DNA from: Euryarchaeota archaeon UBA495
Lineage (GTDB): Archaea > Thermoplasmatota > Poseidoniia > Poseidoniales > Poseidoniaceae
NCBI GenBank assembly: GCA_002496845.1
Contig: DALQ01000066.1
Location: 2,389 to 7,653 of the forward strand
Direction of reading: 5' to 3'
DNA length: 5,265 nucleotides
This document shows positions 1 to 4,931 of this stretch, in pieces. A program made the translations under genes and the position numbers. Position 1 is the first letter of the stretch. Every line of letters starts with the position of its first letter. Below the pieces are notes generated by a model, which worked only from the letters and a program-made list of their open reading frames with translations, was not told the origin of the DNA and did not search any database.

Positions 1-56
1 CGGTCCGCCGTATGGACCACCGCTTCAACCAGAATGTTCTCTTCTCCTGAAACCAC
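1..56 (-). CDS. Start of an unidentified protein, cut by the left edge
   Basis: A GTG codon at 56-54 opens a frame that stays open to the left edge. It gives about 18 residues beginning (M)VSGEENILVEAVVHTAD. The start is well supported: GGAGGTG, a near-perfect Shine-Dalgarno match, lies at 70-64 with a 7-nt spacer. The codon also sits 2 nt beyond the TGA stop of the upstream membrane-protein gene, so the two are almost certainly co-transcribed and translationally linked. The fragment is too short to identify. It looks soluble and acidic, with no signal peptide. The product is unknown. Confidence 0.6.
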   Translation of the reverse strand, partial: MVSGEENILVEAVVHTAD

Positions 57-58
57 GA

Positions 59-469
59 TCACACACCTCCTTGGGGTGGGAAATCGGTGCCTGATTGAAC
101 CACCATCATCGGGGCTGGTTGGGTCCGGCCAAGACCACCGACCCAGAACATGATGGCGGCAAGCGCGGCATGGAACATGGGCAACCAGATCATGTCCGGG
201 CGACCTCCCGCAATCAGCACCCAATACGCAGTCAGGACGGTCATCAGGCCTGGCAGGCCTGCGAAAATTCGCAACGCGGGCCGCGTCGTTGCACTGATGG
301 CAAAAAGGAAGAGCAGGAAGCTGATGGGAACGGTCACGAAGGAAAAGAACATGGCAGCCAACAATGCGGCGCCTTCGTCGTTCCCTTCTGCAAGCAGGGC
401 TTGGGCGGGCACAGCCACCATCGCAATACCAAGCAGTGGGACGAGGATACGACGGCCCGCAGTGCGCAT
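59..469 (-). CDS. Small membrane protein with signal peptide and three membrane segments
   Basis: This is a 136-residue integral membrane protein of unknown function; I do not recognise a family. Residues 1-24 look like a signal peptide or first anchor: a basic start (RTAGRR), a hydrophobic core (about 8-20) and a possible AQA cleavage site at 22-24. Further membrane segments lie at about 34-60, 67-88 and 95-114. A short polar tail rich in Pro, Gln and Gly follows. The frame is open further upstream to an ATG at 541. I prefer the ATG at 469 because GGTGAT, complementary to the archaeal anti-Shine-Dalgarno, ends 4 nt before it, and because the added residues would put an Arg-rich stretch (MRRGIRRAVFRFRR) ahead of the signal peptide. 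It is first of two genes; the next starts 2 nt after its stop. Coding status is likely, function unknown. Confidence 0.7.
   Translation of the reverse strand: MRTAGRRILVPLLGIAMVAVPAQALLAEGNDEGAALLAAMFFSFVTVPISFLLFLFAISATTRPALRIFAGLPGLMTVLTAYWVLIAGGRPDMIWLPMFHAALAAIMFWVGGLGRTQPAPMMVVQSGTDFPPQGGV
64..70 (-). promoter_or_regulatory. Shine-Dalgarno site for the edge gene
   Basis: The minus strand reads GGAGGTG here, complementary to the archaeal 16S 3' end, 7 nt before the GTG at 56. It lies inside the last codons of the upstream gene (Gly-Gly-Val-stop). It is the main reason to believe the short edge gene and its non-ATG start. Confidence 0.7.
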
Positions 470-473
470 GGTA

Positions 474-479
474 ATCACC
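474..479 (-). promoter_or_regulatory. Shine-Dalgarno site deciding the start at 469
   Basis: The minus strand reads GGTGAT, then TACC, then ATG. This pairs with the AUCACC part of the archaeal 16S tail. It favours the ATG at 469 over in-frame ATGs at 487 and 541, neither of which has a comparable site. Confidence 0.5.
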
Positions 480-521
480 CCGGGCATACGGGTTTGAATT
501 CGACGGAACCTGAAAACAGCC

Positions 522-530
522 CTTCTAATA
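522..530 (+). promoter_or_regulatory. Possible TATA box for the 80-residue membrane protein gene
   Basis: The sequence CTTCTAATA is centred about 26 nt before the ATG at 553. That is the spacing expected if transcription begins at or next to the start codon (leaderless). It overlaps the leader of the divergent leftward gene, so the two promoters are interleaved. Support is spacing and composition only. Confidence 0.35.
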
Positions 531-538
531 CCTCTCCT

Positions 539-547
539 CATATTTTG
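539..547 (-). promoter_or_regulatory. Possible TATA box for the leftward small membrane protein gene
   Basis: The minus strand reads CAAAATATG. An archaeal start site about 26 nt downstream would fall near 517, giving a leader of roughly 50 nt that contains the Shine-Dalgarno site at 479-474. An alternative box is TATTAGA on the same strand at about 530-524. This is inference from spacing and AT content only. Confidence 0.3.
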
Positions 548-552
548 TGCTT

Positions 553-795
553 ATGAAGAACGAATTGATGGACACCAACGGGGCTCTGCCTGTGGCAAGC
601 TTGCTGGGCATGTTTTTGGGTGGATTTGGCGTTGTGGTATTTTTCATTGGTCAATCATTGGCTGTGCTAATACCGCTGCTGTTTGCACCTGCAGTTTGTG
701 GCATCCTGTGCACAATTTTGTACAAAACACACGCCGATACCACGAACAAACAGGAACACACGGCACCAAACCCTGTGAGACTGGACGTAATCTGA
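553..795 (+). CDS. Small two-helix membrane protein, unknown function
   Basis: This is an 80-residue predicted membrane protein. Two hydrophobic helices at about 14-33 and 36-58 are separated by a short Gly-Gln-Ser turn, forming a hairpin. A hydrophilic tail of about 22 residues follows. The second helix carries two Cys (about 49 and 53). I recognise no family. Starts are possible at GTG 547, ATG 553 and ATG 568; none has a Shine-Dalgarno site. ATG 553 is preferred because a TATA-like sequence lies about 26 nt upstream, fitting a leaderless transcript. The stretch 541-780 is about 48% GC by hand count, against roughly 65% in sampled parts of the dehydrogenase gene, so it is compositionally unlike its neighbours. 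It converges with the next gene, 15 nt between the stops. A chance frame cannot be excluded, but two clean helices argue for a real gene. Confidence 0.5.
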   Translation: MKNELMDTNGALPVASLLGMFLGGFGVVVFFIGQSLAVLIPLLFAPAVCGILCTILYKTHADTTNKQEHTAPNPVRLDVI

Positions 796-810
796 TGCAA
801 ACGAGTTGAA

Positions 811-2217
811 TCACTCTTCTTCTGAATCCAAATCAAGGCTTGAGTTGTAAGCCGATTCGATGGCCTGGACCGCTTTCGCGTCGAGGGAGTGAGAGGTGGC
901 GAGCATGTCCAGAAGGCGCCGTTCTTCGGGCGTGATGATGCGGTCTTCCATCGCGGCAATGTAGGCGTTCAGGTAGGCCGTCTCTTGCTCGCTGTACCCT
1001 GAGGGGATGAGTTGGGATGATACCCCGTCGATCAGCCCCAACACCGGCTTGCGCACCACAAGAACAGCGACACCGATGACCAGTCCGCCGTACACGCCGG
1101 GAAGGTTGAGGGCGCTTTCCATCAATTCACACCCGAGGATGAACATCACCACGCCGCTGCTTGTGAACACCGCCGTTCGGAAGGTCTTCCTGAGGTTTTC
1201 ATCGATGCCGTACACGGTGTCCTTGAGTGAGGCGTGAACGAACATCATGGCCTCGAATGCAATGGCCAGGGGAGTGAAGAGGAGTGTGAAGACCCAGAGG
1301 AAGTACATCATGCGGTCTTGTGAAGTCGTGTCTGAACCGTATTGCCAGATGCTGTTCTGTGCGAAGTCAACGAATTCCCCTCCGTTGAGCAAGGGGAACA
1401 CGATCAGGAGTGTTGCGAAATAGGTCATTTGCCCGATCACTTTACCCAGGAAGCCGATGTACAACGAGCGGGAGGTCAGAACGCCCTTCCTGTCGACGTT
1501 TTCTTTTCGCTTTCCTTGGCGCATCGATGAGCGAAGGAGGAACAGAGCGATGACCGAAATCACAGGTGACATCAGCGCAATGGCCCAGAGTCCCAGAGGT
1601 TCGTCCACCACGTGGAATTCATAGGCCCGTGAACATGGGGCAAGGGCCTCGGCCCGCTCAAGCATGGCTGGGGTGATTTCACCCCACCAACTCTGAATGG
1701 TAGGGGGGGCGCCCGCCTCCACGGCGGCCTGTGTGCAGATCATCCATGCGCTGTTTTGGAAGCGGAAGCCATCAAGCGGGCTGATCATCAGCCACGCAAC
1801 CAATCCGATGAGCGGTGCAAGATACCACGCATGCTGCTGAAGTTTCGGTTTGTAGAGGAAGGAGAGAAACTCGATCCGGTAATAGATTGGGAAGGAAAGG
1901 TAGAGCAGCCAAGAGATGACGTGGGCACCAAAGAAAAGGTTGATCTTCGCTGGCCACAAAAAGTCCCACAAGCCTTGCCATGTCGGACCGTAGAGGAAAA
2001 AGTCCGCTACAACCCACGAGGCTTTCAGCCCTTCACAAATCAACAGCAGCGCCATGAAACGATTCTCGGTTTTCCCCGGATTCGCACGAACCACCAAGTA
2101 ACTCAGACCGAGCATCCAAAGCAAAACAACGATGGAGAAAACAGAAATCAGTGTGCCAAAGCCAAACAAAGCTTCGGCCGTGAAACGACGAGCGTAGTAT
2201 TCGGCTATGCTGGTCAT
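811..2217 (-). CDS. Nine-helix membrane protein with cytosolic helical tail
   Basis: This is a 468-residue integral membrane protein that I cannot name. Hydrophobic segments lie at about 16-44, 54-77, 91-113, 129-148, 208-228, 253-279, 304-329, 345-369 and 374-396. Positive charges fall in alternate loops (44-53, 114-125, 229-250, 331-347), which predicts the N-terminus outside and the C-terminus in the cytosol. The long outer loop (about 150-207) holds two Cys (161 and 195) that could form a disulfide. After the last helix, about 409-457 form a compact helical domain with a D-x-I-T-P-E-E-R-x-L-L pattern (425-436). This resembles TerB-like or degenerate EF-hand-like helical domains, and an acidic tail (DLDSEEE) follows. 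The first helices, with a basic Asn-Arg loop after TM1, loosely recall 7TM sensor regions, but no kinase or output enzyme is attached. A TATA-like GATTAAA about 27 nt before the ATG suggests a leaderless monocistronic transcript. A sensor, transporter or scaffold role is all possible. Confidence 0.85.
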   Translation of the reverse strand: MTSIAEYYARRFTAEALFGFGTLISVFSIVVLLWMLGLSYLVVRANPGKTENRFMALLLICEGLKASWVVADFFLYGPTWQGLWDFLWPAKINLFFGAHVISWLLYLSFPIYYRIEFLSFLYKPKLQQHAWYLAPLIGLVAWLMISPLDGFRFQNSAWMICTQAAVEAGAPPTIQSWWGEITPAMLERAEALAPCSRAYEFHVVDEPLGLWAIALMSPVISVIALFLLRSSMRQGKRKENVDRKGVLTSRSLYIGFLGKVIGQMTYFATLLIVFPLLNGGEFVDFAQNSIWQYGSDTTSQDRMMYFLWVFTLLFTPLAIAFEAMMFVHASLKDTVYGIDENLRKTFRTAVFTSSGVVMFILGCELMESALNLPGVYGGLVIGVAVLVVRKPVLGLIDGVSSQLIPSGYSEQETAYLNAYIAAMEDRIITPEERRLLDMLATSHSLDAKAVQAIESAYNSSLDLDSEEE

Positions 2218-2240
2218 GCTCTAAACAGCGCCTGTGGGAC

Positions 2241-2247
2241 TTTAATC
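2241..2247 (-). promoter_or_regulatory. TATA-like box for the nine-helix membrane protein gene
   Basis: The minus strand reads GATTAAA, centred 27 nt before the ATG at 2217, with no Shine-Dalgarno site in between. This is the spacing expected for an archaeal promoter giving a leaderless mRNA, and it supports the chosen start. Confidence 0.45.
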
Positions 2248-2313
2248 AAACTGGAGGGAATGTTGGCAGGATGTCCATTTCGAACCAAATTTCGTCTTTC
2301 CAAACCGATGCCG

Positions 2314-2320
2314 GATAAAT
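2314..2320 (+). promoter_or_regulatory. TATA-like box for the dehydrogenase/zinc-ribbon unit
   Basis: GATAAAT is centred 30 nt before the ATG at 2347. A start site about 26 nt downstream would fall 3-4 nt before that ATG, so the transcript would be leaderless or nearly so. It would also put the long upstream open frame (1756 onward) outside the transcript. Confidence 0.45.
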
Positions 2321-2346
2321 CCAAAGTAGCCCGGGGAGACAATGAA

Positions 2347-3393
2347 ATGGTGAGTGCAACAAATCGGCCCATGGCGAACATCTTGGTCCTCGGTGCTGGC
2401 CTTGTGGGCGGTTGGGTAGCGGACACGTTGGCGGTGGACGGCCACCGTGTGACCGCAGTCGACATGGATGCTGATGCACTCTCGGCTCGGCATGAGCAGG
2501 TGACGGTCGTCAACGCTCCTGCAGATCGGGCCTTGGTCAGGCAACATGCGCCTGATGTCGTCGTCAACGCGCTGCCAGGCAGGGTTGGTCATGGCATTCG
2601 AAGTTCATTGATGGAAGACGGGTGCGTCGTGGCGGATTTGGCCTTTACAGCAGAAGACCCTGGAGACTTGCATGAACTCGCCGTCAAGCACGGTGGGCGC
2701 ATGGTGTGGGACATCGGGGTGGCCCCTGGCATGTCGAATCTTTTGCTCGCGGAGGGTGTCCGGCGGCACGGGCGCCTGACACGGGGACGTGTGCGAGTCG
2801 GTGGCAACCCGACGCAGATGGATGAGGCATGGAGTTACATGGCTCCCTTTTCGCCGTACGACGTCATCGAAGAATACACTCGACCAGCCCGTATCGTTCG
2901 GAATGGTGCGGTCGCAACCGTTCCTGCTTTGGAAGATCGGAAACGGTTCAACGTCGACGGGCGAGGTGAAATGGAAGCGTTCCTGACCGACGGATTGCGC
3001 TCCGTGCTCGACACCATTCCGGCAGAAGAATTGACGGAAGCCACGGTGCGCTGGCCGGGACACATCGACCGATTCATCGCACTGGACGGGTCCTTCGACG
3101 AACATGCCTTGGTGGAGGCGTGGGCTTGGAAGCCGGACCGAGCAGAATTCACCTGGATGGAGGTCGTGGTCGAAGGGAACGGGAAGAGCCGTTGGATCCT
3201 CGACGACGAAGGGGTTCCGAGCGGTTCCTCCATGGCTCGAACCACCGGAGCCATCACCTGTGCGGTGGTGGAACATCTGCTTGACGGAGGGGTCGAACCT
3301 GGTGTTTATGCGCCAGAATCTGTGGACGGTGGGTTGTTGGAACGGTGTTTGGCCACGTACGCACAACACGGCATCGTGTTGCGCGAGGTTTGA
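2347..3393 (+). CDS. Saccharopine/lysine dehydrogenase-family oxidoreductase
   Basis: This is a 348-residue NAD(P)-dependent oxidoreductase of the saccharopine dehydrogenase / lysine 6-dehydrogenase superfamily, presumably cytosolic. The Rossmann fold opens with GAGLVGG (16-22). Asp39, at the end of the second strand (TAVDMD), would bind the adenosine ribose and suggests NAD rather than NADP. Other family features are NALPG (74-78), the hallmark WDIGVAPGMSN (121-131), RWPGHID (235-241), the late RTTGAITCAVVEHLL (298-312) and GVYAPE (319-324). The length fits the single-protein family. The reaction is probably oxidation or reduction at an amino-acid carbon-nitrogen bond, but the substrate is not readable from sequence: lysine, saccharopine, carboxynorspermidine or another. 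Start: ATG 2347 sits about 30 nt past a TATA-like box, with GGAGA 7 nt before it. ATG 2371 (340 residues, starting MANILVLGAG) is also possible. The frame is open back to 1756, but that part is antisense to the membrane-protein gene and has no family similarity I can see. It is followed 3 nt later by the zinc-ribbon gene. Confidence 0.88.
   Translation: MVSATNRPMANILVLGAGLVGGWVADTLAVDGHRVTAVDMDADALSARHEQVTVVNAPADRALVRQHAPDVVVNALPGRVGHGIRSSLMEDGCVVADLAFTAEDPGDLHELAVKHGGRMVWDIGVAPGMSNLLLAEGVRRHGRLTRGRVRVGGNPTQMDEAWSYMAPFSPYDVIEEYTRPARIVRNGAVATVPALEDRKRFNVDGRGEMEAFLTDGLRSVLDTIPAEELTEATVRWPGHIDRFIALDGSFDEHALVEAWAWKPDRAEFTWMEVVVEGNGKSRWILDDEGVPSGSSMARTTGAITCAVVEHLLDGGVEPGVYAPESVDGGLLERCLATYAQHGIVLREV
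3385..3389 (+). promoter_or_regulatory. Shine-Dalgarno site for the zinc-ribbon gene
   Basis: GAGGT in the last dehydrogenase codons lies 7 nt before GTG 3397. It favours that start over ATG 3393 (only 3 nt away and in another frame) and over in-frame ATG 3421, which has no such site. Confidence 0.5.
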
Positions 3394-3396
3394 TGG

Positions 3397-4104
3397 GTGT
3401 CGGCCCCCCCTTGCTCAACGATGTCTTCGGTGCGCCGGGCCATGGCCGAGATGGGTTTGGCCGGGTGCTGCGCATGGTGCGACGCACCCGACACGCCCGG
3501 AAGTGAGCGATGTCGGACATGCATCGCCGCCCACCGGATTGTTCGAGACCGTCTTGCATCGGGGGCCGATGGGCCCGTGGACCAAGCCGCTCGTCGCCTG
3601 TTGAGCCTCATGGCCGAACCGCACCGCCACGACCACGATCCCGTGCATGGTCCCGTCTTACGCGAGCAGATGCGAAGGCTTGGCGTGTCGGCGAGACGCA
3701 AGGCAACCACACAAGCAGACGTGGAAGCCGCCTTCGCAGCGAGCCGTGCCCGAGACAAAGAAAGCGTGGTCAAAACCGTTGGAAACCGGTTGGGTGAGGT
3801 GCCTGAAGCTTCGGCTGCGCGTGAATTGGGTGAAGAGATGTTTGACCCACAACAGATCAATGCAGAGGCGCGACGAACCATTCCCAGCCGACCCATCGAC
3901 GCCGTGGATCGCTCCGACAGGTTGGGTGAAGACCCTGCTTTGGAAGCACGCATTGCGGCCGAGCGAAAGGCCGCAGAAGAGCCAATTGAAAGCCTGCGAG
4001 CGGTCGTCGAAAAAGCCCACATTGAAGGTTCACTCAAGCGGCGTGAAGCGTTGGGTGGTTTGCTTGAAGAATTGGATGATCTTCTCGATTCTGATGAATC
4101 TTAA
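3397..4104 (+). CDS. Zinc-ribbon protein with acidic helical C-terminus
   Basis: This is a 235-residue soluble protein that I cannot name. Near its N-terminus is a compact metal-binding motif, CAWC (25-28) then CRTC (39-42), a CxxC-x10-CxxC zinc ribbon with His46 just after. A His/Asp-rich patch follows (HRHDHDPVHG, 76-85). The middle (about 90-175) is charged and Ala/Arg/Glu-rich, probably helical or flexible. Residues about 180-231 form one or two amphipathic helices likely to make a coiled coil, ending in a strongly acidic tail (EELDDLLDSDES). Small zinc-ribbon plus coiled-coil proteins often bind nucleic acid or act as adaptors, but nothing here shows which. The GTG start is supported by GAGGT at 3385-3389. 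In-frame ATG 3421 would still keep the ribbon. It starts 3 nt after the dehydrogenase stop, so it is co-transcribed with it. A T-rich terminator-like region follows the TAA. Confidence 0.78.
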   Translation: MSAPPCSTMSSVRRAMAEMGLAGCCAWCDAPDTPGSERCRTCIAAHRIVRDRLASGADGPVDQAARRLLSLMAEPHRHDHDPVHGPVLREQMRRLGVSARRKATTQADVEAAFAASRARDKESVVKTVGNRLGEVPEASAARELGEEMFDPQQINAEARRTIPSRPIDAVDRSDRLGEDPALEARIAAERKAAEEPIESLRAVVEKAHIEGSLKRREALGGLLEELDDLLDSDES

Positions 4105-4120
4105 CCTTTCGTCGTTCCAG

Positions 4121-4145
4121 CGAACAGAATTTTTTTCTTCGTTCG
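4121..4145 (+). terminator. T-run terminator region with a weak inverted repeat
   Basis: Between two convergent genes, 17 nt past the zinc-ribbon stop, CGAAC (4121-4125) and GTTCG (4141-4145) form a perfect 5-bp inverted repeat around a loop that contains seven T (4130-4136) followed by CTTC. Archaeal termination depends mainly on the T-run, so this probably ends the rightward transcript. An overlapping GTTC-CAGC-GAAC hairpin (4114-4125) is an alternative structure. The rest of 4105-4187 shows no gene. On the minus strand there is only a weak TTTT at 4156-4153 that might serve the leftward operon. Confidence 0.45.
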
Positions 4146-4187
4146 GTTCACTAAAACCTCTATGCAGTCAAACAATTTCTTCGAGAT

Positions 4188-4931
4188 TCAGAGCGGATTT
4201 CCATCAAGCGTGTAAGCGAAGCGTTTGGTTCCCTTTCCTTTGCTTTTGACATGAACCTCACCGAGCGGACCGATCTCACCAAGCGAGCGAACGTGGGTTC
4301 CCGCACATGGACACACGTCCACTTGCTCACCAATTCTGATGATTCGCATCTGTTGGACCGAAGCGGGGATCATGTCGACGTTCGACCGCTCTTCACCCAC
4401 TTCTGCGATGAGGCTTTCACGGTCTTTGATGCCCATGCTAAGTGAGAGGTCATCGGCCACAGCAGCATCGAACGCTGCTCGAAGACGGTTGACGTCGGTT
4501 TCGTCCATCACAACAGGACGGAGATCGAGACGAGAACGCCCTGCTCCAATCTGATTGCCAACCGTTCGTGCTCCATCGAACATCGCGTAGGCCAAGCCAC
4601 TCAGGAGATGTTGAGCCGTGTGCATCCGCATGTGGGCGTGTCGCCGATCCCAATCGATGGTGCCGGTCACCTGGTCACCAACCGACAAGGTGTGGTCCTC
4701 TGGCAGTCGGTGGTGGACAGCGTCGCGCCCTCGCACGTCTGAAACATCCAAGGTGCCTGTTGGGCCTTCCAGTACACCAAGATCGCATGGTTGGCCGCCG
4801 CCGGTTGGATAGAACAGGGTTCGGTCCAACACCACGTCCACTCCGTCCACGGCGAGTACATCGGCTGCGAAGGTCGTGGCGTAGGTGTCTTCGAAGGAGT
4901 CGAGGTAGAGTCGATGTGTCCCTCTGCTCAT
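4188..4931 (-). CDS. alaX: AlaX-type alanyl-tRNA editing hydrolase
   Basis: This is a 247-residue stand-alone editing enzyme homologous to the AlaRS editing domain. It hydrolyses mischarged tRNA-Ala (Ser- or Gly-tRNA-Ala) in the cytosol, backing up alanyl-tRNA synthetase. The N-terminal part (about 8-95) carries YPTGGGQPCD (41-50), the Gly-rich motif of the longer AlaX forms. The editing core holds the zinc ligands HTAQH (His104, His108) and CAGTH (Cys209, His213). The end shows the family's KSKGKGTKRFAYTL (229-242). Length and the presence of the N-terminal domain fit AlaX-M rather than the short AlaX-S or the roughly 400-residue AlaX-L; that assignment is from family knowledge. Its ATG overlaps the previous gene's stop (ATGA, 4928-4931) and has no strong Shine-Dalgarno site, so translation probably depends on coupling. 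All catalytic residues are present, so it should be active. Confidence 0.95.
   Translation of the reverse strand: MSRGTHRLYLDSFEDTYATTFAADVLAVDGVDVVLDRTLFYPTGGGQPCDLGVLEGPTGTLDVSDVRGRDAVHHRLPEDHTLSVGDQVTGTIDWDRRHAHMRMHTAQHLLSGLAYAMFDGARTVGNQIGAGRSRLDLRPVVMDETDVNRLRAAFDAAVADDLSLSMGIKDRESLIAEVGEERSNVDMIPASVQQMRIIRIGEQVDVCPCAGTHVRSLGEIGPLGEVHVKSKGKGTKRFAYTLDGNPL

Noticed and set aside
95..556. 153-residue plus-strand open frame
   Set aside because: It is opposite the small membrane protein. The product is very His/Gln/Gly-rich, which is typical antisense to hydrophobic coding sequence.
2277..2294. Direct repeat ATTTCG, 12 nt apart, in the divergent promoter region
   Set aside because: Six bases repeated once is within chance. 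Conservation would be needed to call it an operator.
1756..2346. Upstream in-frame extension of the dehydrogenase by about 197 residues
   Set aside because: It runs antisense through the nine-helix membrane-protein gene, is low in hydrophobic structure, has no family similarity I can see, and lies upstream of the likely promoter.
2605..3369. 254-residue open frame on the minus strand
   Set aside because: It is fully antisense to the dehydrogenase, whose family motifs are clear. The translation is rich in His, Pro, Arg and Cys with no motif, as expected for a shadow frame in GC-rich coding DNA.
3393..3506. 37-residue frame from the ATG overlapping the dehydrogenase stop
   Set aside because: The Shine-Dalgarno spacing (3 nt) is too short and the frame lies inside the zinc-ribbon gene. 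It is noted only as a start ambiguity.
3647..4249. 200-residue plus-strand frame overlapping the zinc-ribbon gene and the alaX end
   Set aside because: It overlaps two better-supported genes in another frame and crosses the terminator region.
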